64,000 bases of DNA from Tepidiformaceae bacterium. GTDB lineage: Bacteria > Chloroflexota > Dehalococcoidia > Tepidiformales > Tepidiformaceae. Positions 1-7,915 of the stretch are shown piece by piece. The number at the start of each line of letters is the position of its first letter. The first letter of the stretch is position 1. The stretch spans positions 2,147,289-2,211,288 of the forward strand of contig OY282446.1 in assembly GCA_958295975.1 (NCBI GenBank), given 5' to 3'. A model generated the notes under the pieces. It saw only the letters and a program-made list of their open reading frames with translations, had not been told where the DNA came from and searched no databases. A program made the position numbers and the translations under genes.

Positions 1-964
1 AGCCGCCCAGCTCGTCGAGCGTGCGGCGCGCGTCGCCCGCGGGCAGCGCGGCGAGCCCCTCCGCGGCGCGCTCCGCGAATTCGCGCGCCAGCGACCGCGC
101 CGCCTCGATGGCGTCCGATTCGACGACGGCGGCGATGGCCTCCGGCAGGCGCGCCTCGCGTTCGTCCCCGGCGGCGAGGAAGCGGCGCACGGGGTTCCGC
201 CGCGGGGCCGCCTCAAGGTAGAAGAGCGCGGGCAGCGTGATCGTGCCCTCCAGCAGGTCGCCGCCCGCGGGCTTGCCCATCTCCGCCTCGTCTCCCACGA
301 AATCGAGGATGTCGTCGATGATCTGGAAGGCCATGCCGAGGTTGTAGCCGTAGCCGCGCAGGGCCTCGACGCCCTCCTCGTCGCATCCGGCCAGCATGGC
401 CCCGCCCTGCGTCGAGGTGGCGAAGAGCGCCGCCGTCTTGCCCCCGATGCGCCAGAGGTAGTGCTGCACGTCACGCCCCACGTCGAAGGCGGCGGCGTCC
501 TGGTCCAGCTCCCCGCTCGTCATCTTCATGAGCGTGAGGGCGAAGAGGCGGGTGACGGGGAGGCTGCCCGTGCGCGTCACCATCTCCGCCGCGTTGGCGA
601 ACATGAAGTCGCCGAGCAGCACCGTCAGGGCGTTGTCGAACACGGCGTTGGCGGTGGGCCGCCCGCGGCGGCTGCCCGCCCCGTCCACCACGTCGTCGTG
701 CACGAGGCTGGCCGTGTGCAGCAGCTCGATGGCCGCGCCGAGGGGAGTCAGGCGGTTGAGGTTGTAGTCGCCGAAGGCCCCGGCCAGCAGCACGAGCGCG
801 GGCCGCAGCCGCTTGCCGCGCGGCGCGAGGGCGTGGTCGAGCATCCGCCGCAGGGGGGCCAGCTCCACGCGCTTCACCGACTCCAGCAGGTCGTCCACGA
901 GGATCATGTCCTCGGCCACGGGCCCGTAGAGCGCGGCCATCTGCGCCATCTGCGCCTGCGTCAC
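1..964 (-). CDS. Polyprenyl diphosphate synthase (3'-truncated by window edge)
   Basis: Trans-isoprenyl diphosphate synthase, which condenses isopentenyl diphosphate onto an allylic diphosphate to make polyprenyl chains for quinones or lipid carriers. Both Asp-rich motifs that bind Mg-diphosphate are visible: LVHDDVVDG in the first half and IIDDILDF in the second, and PRGKRLRP near residue 50 is the usual IPP-binding Arg/Lys site. The GTG start at 964 overlaps the tatD stop by 4 bp (GTGA), so it is the last visible gene of the rsmI-metG-tatD operon. The 3' end lies outside the window; about 320 residues are seen, close to full length. Chain length (C20 to C40) cannot be read from the sequence. 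Confidence 0.93.
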   Translation of the reverse strand, partial: MTQAQMAQMAALYGPVAEDMILVDDLLESVKRVELAPLRRMLDHALAPRGKRLRPALVLLAGAFGDYNLNRLTPLGAAIELLHTASLVHDDVVDGAGSRRGRPTANAVFDNALTVLLGDFMFANAAEMVTRTGSLPVTRLFALTLMKMTSGELDQDAAAFDVGRDVQHYLWRIGGKTAALFATSTQGGAMLAGCDEEGVEALRGYGYNLGMAFQIIDDILDFVGDEAEMGKPAGGDLLEGTITLPALFYLEAAPRRNPVRRFLAAGDEREARLPEAIAAVVESDAIEAARSLAREFAERAAEGLAALPAGDARRTLDELGG

Positions 965-1773
965 GCGGGAGCCTCCACGGCGGCGCCGAACAGCCGCAGG
1001 GCGTTGGCGGCGGTGGCATGGGCGACCGTTTCCGCGCATTCGCCGCGCGCCTCCGCCACGACCGCGACGGCGTCGCGCACGTGCGCCGGTTCGTTGCGCT
1101 CGCCCCGGCGGTCGCGCGGCGGCAGCGCGGGGCTGTCGGTTTCCACGAGCAGGGCGTCGAGCGGCAGGCCCGCGGCCACGCGGCGCGCTTCGTCGTTGGC
1201 GCGATAGCCCGCCGAGCAGGCGAGCGAGACGAGGAATCCCAGCCCGACGTAGCGGAGGGCCTGCTCCAGCGTGCCCCCGAAGGCGTGCAGCACGCCGTGG
1301 GGGCGGCCCCGCGAGGCCAGCGGCGAGCGCGTGGCGAAGCGGGCCAGATGCGGCTCCAGCTCGGCCTCGGCGTCGCGCGAATGGACGCTCACGGGCAGCC
1401 CCAGCCGCGCGGCCAGCTCCAGCTGCGCGTCGAGGGCGCGGCGCTGGGCCGCGCGCGGAGCGCGTTCGCGGTGGAAGTCGAGGCCGATCTCGCCGATGGC
1501 GGCCACGTTCCCCGCACGGGCCAGCACGCCGATGGCGGCCAGCGCCCCGTCCGTGGCGCGCGCCGCCTCGTGCGGGTGGAAGCCCGCCGTGGCGAACAGG
1601 CGCGGGCGGTCCGTGCGCGCGGCGAGCGCGACCGCGGCCTCGCTGGAGGCGAGGTCCTCGCCGCAGACGGCGATGGCCTCCACGCCCGCCGCCGCGGCGC
1701 GCGCGAGCACGGCCCCGCGGTCGCCGTCGAAGCGCGCGTCCTGCAGGTGGCTGTGGGAATCGACGAGGAGCAT
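961..1773 (-). CDS. tatD: TatD-family metal-dependent hydrolase
   Basis: TatD-type amidohydrolase of 270 residues, the normal family length; the family includes 3'-5' exonucleases acting on DNA ends. Metal ligands are all visible: DSHSHL at the N-terminus, the Glu of AIGEIGLDFHRE, the His of VSVHSRDAE, HAFGG, and the Asp of VETDSP near the C-terminus. The ATG at 1773 shares one base with the metG stop (TGATG), so translation is probably coupled. In many bacteria tatD follows metG, and that order is seen here. The cellular substrate is not determined by the sequence. Confidence 0.93.
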   Translation of the reverse strand: MLLVDSHSHLQDARFDGDRGAVLARAAAAGVEAIAVCGEDLASSEAAVALAARTDRPRLFATAGFHPHEAARATDGALAAIGVLARAGNVAAIGEIGLDFHRERAPRAAQRRALDAQLELAARLGLPVSVHSRDAEAELEPHLARFATRSPLASRGRPHGVLHAFGGTLEQALRYVGLGFLVSLACSAGYRANDEARRVAAGLPLDALLVETDSPALPPRDRRGERNEPAHVRDAVAVVAEARGECAETVAHATAANALRLFGAAVEAPA

Positions 1774-3422
1774 CAGGCGCTGGCCGCTTCGGGAAGGTCG
1801 ATCTTGCGGTAGAGGGCGCCGCCCTCGCCGAGGGCGCGTCCGGCGGGCGCCTCGAGCGGCCGCCAGCCCGCCGACTCGGGGTCGCCCGCGTGGCCGAGGG
1901 TGGCGTGCAGCCGCGCGGTGGAGAAGGGCAGCACGGGATGGAGCAGGGCGCACAGGCCGGAGATGGCCTGCAGGGCCGTGTGGAGCGTCTCGGCGGCGTG
2001 CGCGCGGTCCTCCTTCACGGCCTTCCAGGGGGCGCGCCCGTCGAGGTAGCGGTTGGCCGCCTGGGCCAGGGAGAGGGCCTCGCGCAGGGCGGCGCGGAAG
2101 CGGCAGGCGGCGTAGTCGGCGGCGCAGCGCTCGAAGCCCGCGCGCACGGCGGCCAGCAGCGCCTCGCTCTCCGCGCAGGGCGCGCCGGGGTCGGGGACGA
2201 CGCCGCCGAAGTCGCGCCGGATCATGGCGAGCACGCGGTTCGCGAGGTTCCCCCAGGTGGCGATGAGCACCTCGTTGTTGACGCGCGCCAGCTCCTCCTC
2301 GCGGAATTCGGAGTCGCTCGTCTCCGGCATGATGTGCGTCAGGTAGAAGCGCACCGCGTCCGCGTCGTGGGCGTCGAGCAGGTCGAGCAGCCACGTGGCC
2401 GTGCCCTTCGACTTGCTCTGCTTCTGGCCCGCGGCGAAGTTGACGTACTGGTTGGCGGGCACGTCGTGGGGCAGGTTGAGGCCGCCGTGGCCAAGCAGCA
2501 TGGCGGGCCAGATGAGCGTGTGGAAAACGATGTTGTCCTTGCCGATGAAGTAGAAGGCCTGCGTCCCGCCGTCCTCCCACCAGGCCCGCCAGGCGTCGGG
2601 ATCGCCCTCGCGGGCGGCCCACTCGCGGGCGGCGGAGAGGTAGCCGATGACGGCGTCGAACCACACGTAAATGCGCTTGTCCTCGTAGCCCGCCACGGGC
2701 ACGGGCACGCCCCAGTCGATGTCCCGCGTGATGGCGCGATCCTTGAGCCCCTCCTCGATCACGCCCAGCGTAAAGTTGGCCACGTTCCGCCTCCAGTGCG
2801 CCTGCTTACGCACCCACGCGCCCAGCTCATCGCCGAAGGCCGAGAGGCGCAGCAGGAAATGCTCGGAGGCGCGCACTTCCGGCGCGGCCCCGCTCAGCCT
2901 GCTGCGCGGCTCGATCAGGTCCACGGCGTCCAGCTGCGCGCCGCAGCTGTCGCACTGGTCGCCGCGCGCCTCCACGTAGCCGCAGCGCGGGCAGGTTCCC
3001 TCCACGTAGCGGTCGGGCAGGAAGCGCCCGGCCTCGGGGTCGTAGAGCTGGTCCTGGGCGCCGCGATAGAGGAAGCCCTGCTCCAGCAGCCGCGTGAAGA
3101 CGGCCTGCACGGTCTCGCGGTGGTTCTCCGTGAGCGTCGTCGTGTACAGGTCGAAGGAGATGCCGAAGCGCTCCCAGCATTCCAGCATCTTCGGGTGGTA
3201 GCGGTCGACGATGTCGCGGGGGGCGACGCCCTCCTCGCCCGCGGCCACGGTGATGGGCGTGCCGTGGCAGTCGGAGCCGGAGACCATGAGCACGTCGTTG
3301 CCCGCCATGCGGTGGTAGCGCGCGAAGATGTCGGCGGGGAGGTAGGCCCCCGCCGCCTGCCCCGCGTGGAGCAGGTAGTTCGCGTAGGGCCAGGCCACGC
3401 CCACGAAGATGCGTTCGCCCAC
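1773..3422 (-). CDS. metG: Methionyl-tRNA synthetase
   Basis: Class I aminoacyl-tRNA synthetase charging tRNA-Met, 549 residues, without the C-terminal dimerisation/tRNA-binding extension found in some MetRS. The zinc knuckle is a complete four-Cys type (CPRCGY then CDSCGAQ). The class I signatures are unusual: the HIGH motif is HAGQ (residues 19–22, second His replaced by Gln) and KMSKS is KQSKS (residues 334–338). GTG at 3422 was chosen because AAAGGGGA lies 5–8 bases upstream and the protein then starts just before the PYAN segment. The frame stays open far upstream through rsmI, but that stretch is only a G+C-rich shadow. Confidence 0.93.
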   Translation of the reverse strand: MGERIFVGVAWPYANYLLHAGQAAGAYLPADIFARYHRMAGNDVLMVSGSDCHGTPITVAAGEEGVAPRDIVDRYHPKMLECWERFGISFDLYTTTLTENHRETVQAVFTRLLEQGFLYRGAQDQLYDPEAGRFLPDRYVEGTCPRCGYVEARGDQCDSCGAQLDAVDLIEPRSRLSGAAPEVRASEHFLLRLSAFGDELGAWVRKQAHWRRNVANFTLGVIEEGLKDRAITRDIDWGVPVPVAGYEDKRIYVWFDAVIGYLSAAREWAAREGDPDAWRAWWEDGGTQAFYFIGKDNIVFHTLIWPAMLLGHGGLNLPHDVPANQYVNFAAGQKQSKSKGTATWLLDLLDAHDADAVRFYLTHIMPETSDSEFREEELARVNNEVLIATWGNLANRVLAMIRRDFGGVVPDPGAPCAESEALLAAVRAGFERCAADYAACRFRAALREALSLAQAANRYLDGRAPWKAVKEDRAHAAETLHTALQAISGLCALLHPVLPFSTARLHATLGHAGDPESAGWRPLEAPAGRALGEGGALYRKIDLPEAASA

Positions 3423-3453
3423 GGCGTCCCCTTTGACGAGCGGTTCGCGGATT

Positions 3454-4305
3454 CTAGCACCGCCGCGCGTTGGCGGCGGGCGCGTCTTCTTCCGGCCAGG
3501 CCTCCCAGGCGCGCGCGCGGGGGACGCCGAAGCGCCGCGCCGCCAGCGCCGCCGCCGCCGCGCGCCGCGCCCCCGCCTCCCGCATCTCGGCGAGGTAGGC
3601 GCGCAGGTCGCGCTCGTCGGCGCGCTCCGCCCAGCCGCGCAGGTCGAGCGCCACGGCGCACTCGCCGCGCGTTCCGGCGAAGCGTTCGGCCAGTTCGGAG
3701 GCGCGCCCGCGCACGGTCTCCTCGTGCCGCTTGGTGAGCTCGCGGCAGACGGCGGCGGGCGGATCGTCGAGCGCGGCGGCGGCGTCGCGCAGCGTCGCGG
3801 CGAGGCGGCGCGGGCTTTCGAAGAAGAGCAGCGTGCGCGTTCCCCGCGCGGCCTCCGCCAGCCAGCGCCGCCGCCTGCCCGAGGCGCGCGGGGGGAAGCC
3901 GGGAAAGCGCACGTCGCCGGCGTCGAAGCCGGCCACGGAGAGCGCCGCCGCCAGCGCGGAGGGCCCGGGCACGGCGAACACGGGCACGCCCGCCGCGTGC
4001 GCGGCCTCCACGGCGCGCGCGCCGGGGTCGGCCACGAGCGGCGTGCCCGCGTCGCAGGTGAGGGCCACGGCGCCTTTGCGCGCCGCCGCCAGCAGCCGCG
4101 GGATGCGCGCCTCCACGTTGTGCTCGGTGAGGCTGAGCGCGGGCGCGGCGACCTCCACGCGGCGCGCGAGACGGCGCAGCGTGCGCGTGTCCTCGGCGGC
4201 CACGAGCGAGGCCGCGCGCAGCACCGCCGCCGCCCGTTCGCCGAGGTCGCCGAGGTTGCCGATGGGCGTGGCCACCACGTAGAGGCCGGGCGCGAGCGCG
4301 TCCAT
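3454..4305 (-). CDS. rsmI: 16S rRNA (cytidine-1402-2'-O)-methyltransferase
   Basis: SAM-dependent tetrapyrrole-methylase-fold enzyme (283 residues) that methylates the ribose of C1402 in 16S rRNA. Typical RsmI segments are present: LYVVATPIGNLGDL at the start, AAEDTR, the TCDAGTPLVADPG glycine-rich loop, VPGPSA, and FFESPRRL further on. The C-terminus is Ala/Arg-rich. ATG at 4305 puts the conserved ATPIGN block at the usual place; no good Shine–Dalgarno is seen. It heads the operon running through metG, tatD and the prenyl synthase, and faces away from guaB3. Confidence 0.93.
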   Translation of the reverse strand: MDALAPGLYVVATPIGNLGDLGERAAAVLRAASLVAAEDTRTLRRLARRVEVAAPALSLTEHNVEARIPRLLAAARKGAVALTCDAGTPLVADPGARAVEAAHAAGVPVFAVPGPSALAAALSVAGFDAGDVRFPGFPPRASGRRRRWLAEAARGTRTLLFFESPRRLAATLRDAAAALDDPPAAVCRELTKRHEETVRGRASELAERFAGTRGECAVALDLRGWAERADERDLRAYLAEMREAGARRAAAAALAARRFGVPRARAWEAWPEEDAPAANARRC

Positions 4306-4368
4306 GCCGCCAGCTTCACAGAATGGCGGCGCGCGTGCGAATTTCCGCGGCGGAAGGGGCGCGCCGCG

Positions 4369-4397
4369 TTGACCCGCGGGCGGGGGCGGCATACGCT
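4369..4397 (+). promoter_or_regulatory. Candidate sigma-70-type promoter for guaB3
   Basis: TTGACC at 4369–4374 and TACGCT at 4392–4397 are separated by 17 bases, in the otherwise empty space between rsmI and guaB3. A GTG lies 10 bases after the -10, opening two short reading frames that lead to guaB3. The -10 match is modest, so this is a prediction only. Confidence 0.4.
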
Positions 4398-4407
4398 CAG
4401 GGGAGCC

Positions 4408-4535
4408 GTGACGTTCCGCTTCAACGCCCGGAATCCGCTTCCGTGAGCCCCCGCGCCGCGTCCGTCACGCCCGCCGCCGCGCCCCGCCCGTCGGGACGCG
4501 GCGTTTCGCATGTCCGGCAGGAGGAAGGCCCGTGA
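4408..4535 (+). other. Two chained leader mini-ORFs upstream of guaB3 (speculative)
   Basis: A 12-codon frame (GTG 4408 to TGA 4446, MTFRFNARNPLP) overlaps by GTGA with a 30-codon frame (GTG 4443 to TGA 4535), which in turn overlaps the guaB3 GTG start by GTGA. The first begins 10 bases after the candidate -10 and has no Shine–Dalgarno. guaB3 has its own good ribosome binding site, so coupling is not required; chance in G+C-rich DNA is possible. Confidence 0.25.
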
Positions 4536-5701
4536 ACGCCCCGCGTCTCAAGCAGCTCCGGCACGCCTACGGGTTCGACGACGTCGCCATCGTGCCCGGC
4601 GAGGTCACCATCAACCCCGAGCTCGTGGAGATCGGCCTGGACATCGGGCCGCATCATTTCGCCCTGCCGTTCATCGCCTCGGCCATGGACGCGGTGGTGG
4701 ACCCCGCCTTCGCGCGGCTCATGCACGGGGCGGGGGGCCTCGGCGTGCTCAACCTGGAGGGCATCTGGACGCGCTACGACGAGCCGCGGCCCATCCTCGA
4801 CGAGGTGGCCTCGGTCAATCGCGACGAGGCCACGGCCATCCTGCAGTCGGCCTTCCAGCGGCCCATCCGCGACGACCTCGTGGCGCGGCGCGTGGCGGAG
4901 CTGAAGGAGGGCGGGGCCGTGGCCGCCGTCTCCGTGACGCCGAAGAGCACGAAGCGCTACGCGCCCATCGCGCAGGAGGCGGGGGCGGACGTGCTCGTGG
5001 TGCAGAGCACGGTGACGACGGCGCGGCACGAATCGACCAGCATCGAGGGGCTGCGCTTCGAGAAGCTGCTGGAGCAGGTGCGCATCCCCGTGGTGGTGGG
5101 CAACACGGTGGGCTTCACGGCCACGCGCGAGGTGATGCGCTCGGGCGTGGCCGCCGTGCTCGTGGGCGTGGGGCCGGGGGCGGGCTGCACCAGCCGCGAG
5201 GTGCTCGGCATCGGCGTGCCCCAGGTGACCGCCACCATCGACTGCGCCGCCGCGCGCGAGGCCCACCTCGCCGAAACGGGCAACTACGTGCCCATCATCA
5301 CGGACGGCGGCATCCGCACCGGCGGCGACGTGTGCAAGTGCTTCGCGGCGGGCGCCGACGGCGTCATGATGGGCTCGCCCTTCGCCGCCACCACGGAAGC
5401 GCCCGGGCGCGGCTACCACTGGGGCATGGCCACCTCCCACGCCGACCTGCCCCGCGGCACGCGCGTGTTCGTGGGCGTGAAGACGACCCTGCAGAAGACG
5501 CTCTTCGGCCCCACCAGCCGCACCGACGGCACGGAGAACCTGGCGGGCGCGCTGAAGACGGCCATGGGCATGTGCGGCGCGCACACCATCCGCGAATTCC
5601 AGGAGGCGGAGATGGTGATCGCGCCCTCCATCAAGACGGAAGGCAAGATCTACCAGACGACCGAAGGCGCCATCCACCAGTTCGCGCAGGCGGAGTCGTA
5701 G
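4532..5701 (+). CDS. guaB3: GuaB3-family IMP dehydrogenase-related protein
   Basis: A 389-residue IMPDH/GMP-reductase-type TIM barrel with no CBS domain insertion, matching the GuaB3 subgroup of Actinobacteria, Cyanobacteria and Chloroflexota. The catalytic Cys loop is GVGPGAGCTSRE with Cys219; IITDGGIRTGGDVCKCFAAGADGVMMGSPFA is the phosphate-binding end, split here for length: IITDGGIRTGGD and GADGVMMGSPFA. A cyanobacterial member has been reported to oxidise IMP to XMP, so a purine-nucleotide role is likely. Start GTG at 4532 follows AGGAGGAAG with ideal spacing. A canonical guaB is not in the window, so whether this is the only IMPDH cannot be told. Confidence 0.9.
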   Translation: MNAPRLKQLRHAYGFDDVAIVPGEVTINPELVEIGLDIGPHHFALPFIASAMDAVVDPAFARLMHGAGGLGVLNLEGIWTRYDEPRPILDEVASVNRDEATAILQSAFQRPIRDDLVARRVAELKEGGAVAAVSVTPKSTKRYAPIAQEAGADVLVVQSTVTTARHESTSIEGLRFEKLLEQVRIPVVVGNTVGFTATREVMRSGVAAVLVGVGPGAGCTSREVLGIGVPQVTATIDCAAAREAHLAETGNYVPIITDGGIRTGGDVCKCFAAGADGVMMGSPFAATTEAPGRGYHWGMATSHADLPRGTRVFVGVKTTLQKTLFGPTSRTDGTENLAGALKTAMGMCGAHTIREFQEAEMVIAPSIKTEGKIYQTTEGAIHQFAQAES

Positions 5702-5709
5702 GCCGCGCG

Positions 5710-6309
5710 GTGGGCCGCGCCGCCCCCGCGCTCGCGGCGCTGGCGCTGACGCTGGCCGCCGCGCTCGCGGGCGGGAGCGCGACGGCGCAGGACGGCCCGT
5801 GCCCGCGCCTCGACCTCGCCGACCTGCGCTTCTCCCTCGCGGAGTTCGATGTCGTGGTCGTGGGCGAAGTCGCCGCGCGCGCGGACGGCCTCGCCATCCT
5901 GCCGGAGGTCTGGCTCAAGGGCGCGGCCTCGGCGGGCGCGGTTCCGCTGGCGACGGGCGACGGAGGGGAGTGCCCCCTCGCGGCCACGCCCCCCGCGGGC
6001 GCGCGCGCGCTGGCGGCGTTGCGGCGGGAGGGGACGGGCTTCGCGCCGCCGCCCGCGTCCGCCCTCTTCGTCATCGCGGACGGCGTGGCCGTGAACGGGG
6101 CCGACCCGCCGGAGCGGCTGCCGGAGGCCGAGCTGATCGCGCGCATCCGCGCCGCCACGGGGCAGTACGCCGTGCCCGCCGCCGCGCCCGCGGAGGGGGC
6201 CTCGCTCGACTGGGCGCGCGTGGCGGCGCCGGTGGGGGGCGCGCTCCTCGCCATCTTCGCCGTCTCGCTCGTGCTGATGCGCGTCTGGCACCGCATCGAC
6301 CCAACCTAG
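5710..6309 (+). CDS. Exported, C-terminally membrane-anchored hypothetical protein
   Basis: Not recognised. The 199-residue product has an N-terminal signal peptide (Ala/Leu-rich core followed by an Ala-x-Ala site before QDG), an extracytoplasmic domain of about 140 residues containing two Cys (CPRLDL and ECPLAA) that could form a disulfide, and one C-terminal membrane helix (VGGALLAIFAVSLVLMRVW) followed by a short basic tail. GTG at 5710, 8 bases after the guaB3 stop, gives the complete signal peptide; no Shine–Dalgarno is evident, so translation may be coupled to guaB3. Its stop interlocks with that of the convergent HAD gene in a shared CTAG. Confidence 0.7.
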   Translation: MGRAAPALAALALTLAAALAGGSATAQDGPCPRLDLADLRFSLAEFDVVVVGEVAARADGLAILPEVWLKGAASAGAVPLATGDGGECPLAATPPAGARALAALRREGTGFAPPPASALFVIADGVAVNGADPPERLPEAELIARIRAATGQYAVPAAAPAEGASLDWARVAAPVGGALLAIFAVSLVLMRVWHRIDPT

Positions 6310-7103
6310 CCGGTGAGCAGCTCCTCCAGCACGCGCGCCACGGCGTCGGTCTCGTCGGGCAGGGTTTCGTCGGCGGCCCCGCGGGCGTGGCGGTCGGCCC
6401 CGGCCACGGCCAGCCCGCACCCCGCCCAGGCGAGCATGGAGGCGTCGTTCACGCTGTCGCCGATGGCCAGCGTCTGCTCCCGCCGCACGCCGAGGTCGCG
6501 CGCCACGAGCGCCAGCGCGCTGCCCTTGCTCGCCCCGGGCGCGACGGCCACGGTCACCTGCGGGAAATCGAGCAGGGTGAGGGCATCGCCGTGGCGTTCG
6601 GCGAGGGCGCGGTGGACGGCGGCGGAGCGCCCGTCGTCGCTGAGCACGCCCACGCCGTTGGGCACGATGCCCAGCGTCTCCGGCGCGGGGTGGTACTCGG
6701 GCGCGACGCCGCACATCTCGCCGTAGACGCGCGTGGCCTCCGACTCCTCGCTGGCGGCATAGCGGTGCGTGCCGAACCACTCGCTGGCGTGGCCCCGCGC
6801 GCGCGCCCAGCGGACCACGTCGAGGGCGAGCGCCGGGTCGATGCGCGTTTCGCGCGTGATCGCGCCCGCGGCGGTGGCCGTCACGCAGCCCTCCTGGGCG
6901 ACGATGGGCGAATGCAGGCCGAGGTCGCGGGCCACGCGCAGCGCGCCCGGCAGCATCCGCCCGCTGGCCAGCACGACGGCGCAGCCGCCCTCCGCCAGCG
7001 CCGTCACCGCCGCCCGCAGGCGGGGCGAGAGCCTGCCGCGGAAGGGGCCCGCGAACGGCAGCAGGGTGCCGTCGATGTCGAGCGCGACGAGCCTCACCGC
7101 CAT
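6306..7103 (-). CDS. Cof-type HAD phosphatase
   Basis: Haloacid-dehalogenase superfamily IIB (Cof-type) phosphatase, 265 residues. Motif I is LVALDIDGTLL with the nucleophile and acid/base Asp pair, motif II is the Ser of VLASGR, motif III the Lys of GASKGSAL, and motif IV is AIGDSVNDASML. Such enzymes dephosphorylate sugar phosphates, nucleotides or cofactors; the substrate cannot be predicted. It is the last gene of the hisS-prfA-prmC operon, and its start overlaps prmC by 10 bp. Confidence 0.88.
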   Translation of the reverse strand: MAVRLVALDIDGTLLPFAGPFRGRLSPRLRAAVTALAEGGCAVVLASGRMLPGALRVARDLGLHSPIVAQEGCVTATAAGAITRETRIDPALALDVVRWARARGHASEWFGTHRYAASEESEATRVYGEMCGVAPEYHPAPETLGIVPNGVGVLSDDGRSAAVHRALAERHGDALTLLDFPQVTVAVAPGASKGSALALVARDLGVRREQTLAIGDSVNDASMLAWAGCGLAVAGADRHARGAADETLPDETDAVARVLEELLTG

Positions 7104-7915
7104 CGCGCCGTGACGGCCCGTTCCCAGCCCGCGAGGTCGTGCGCGACGTCCGTTTCGGCGCCGAGCGCGGCGGCGTGGGCGGCGACCGGCCCGGCCTGGC
7201 CCAGCCCCACCTCGAAGGCGGCCAGGCGGGGGCGCAGGCGCGCGCCGCAGTCGTCGAGCAGGGCGCGCACGAGGTCCAGCCCGTCCTCGCCGCCGTCGAG
7301 CGCGAGGCGCGGCTCCCAGCGGCGCACCTCGGGCTGGAGCGCGTCGATGGCGCGCGCGGGCACGTAGGGCAGGTTGGCGAGCACCACGTCGGCGCGCGCC
7401 ACGGCGGCGGCGAGGTGGCCGCGCGCGAGCGAGACCGCGGCCCCGTGGCGCGCCGCGTTGCGCGCCGCCAGCCGCAGGGCGTCCGCGCTCACGTCGGTGG
7501 CCAGCACGCGCGCGCGCGGTTCCGCCACCGCCACCGCGATGGCCACGGCGCCGCAGCCCGCGCCCACGTCGAGGACGGTCGCGCGGGGGCGCTCGCGCAG
7601 CTCGGCGAGGCCCAGCTCGACGAGCAGCTCCGTTTCGGGCCGCGGGATGAGCGCGCCGCGCCCGACGGCCAGCTCGAGGCCGTGGAATTCGCGCACGCCG
7701 GTCAGGTAGGGCGTGGGTTCGCGGCGCAGGCGGCGGGCCAGCAGCGCCTCGAGGCGCTCGGCGGCGGCGGCGGCGATGGGCGCGCCCGCGAAGAAGGCGG
7801 CGCGGCTGAGCCCGCTCGCGTGCCGCGTGAGCGCCTCCGCCTCGAAGGCGGCGTCGGGCACGCCCGCCGCTTCCAGCCGCGCGCGGGCGGCGGCGGCGGC
7901 GGTGCGCGCGCTCAC
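7094..7915 (-). CDS. prmC: Release-factor glutamine N5-methyltransferase
   Basis: SAM-dependent methyltransferase that modifies the Gln of the GGQ motif in peptide release factors; its substrate gene prfA is immediately upstream. The 273-residue product has the N-terminal helical domain ending in the PYLTGVREFHG segment, the SAM motif VLDVGAGCGAVAIA, and the substrate-binding motif as NLPY (ANLPYVP) instead of the usual NPPY. The GTG start at 7915 overlaps the prfA stop by 4 bp (GTGA), which fixes the start. Confidence 0.93.
   Translation of the reverse strand: MSARTAAAAARARLEAAGVPDAAFEAEALTRHASGLSRAAFFAGAPIAAAAAERLEALLARRLRREPTPYLTGVREFHGLELAVGRGALIPRPETELLVELGLAELRERPRATVLDVGAGCGAVAIAVAVAEPRARVLATDVSADALRLAARNAARHGAAVSLARGHLAAAVARADVVLANLPYVPARAIDALQPEVRRWEPRLALDGGEDGLDLVRALLDDCGARLRPRLAAFEVGLGQAGPVAAHAAALGAETDVAHDLAGWERAVTARWR

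Noticed and set aside
3423-4511. N-terminal extension of metG through rsmI
   Set aside because: The frame is open, but a GTG with AAAGGGGA sits just before the conserved PYAN block and rsmI occupies the region in another frame.
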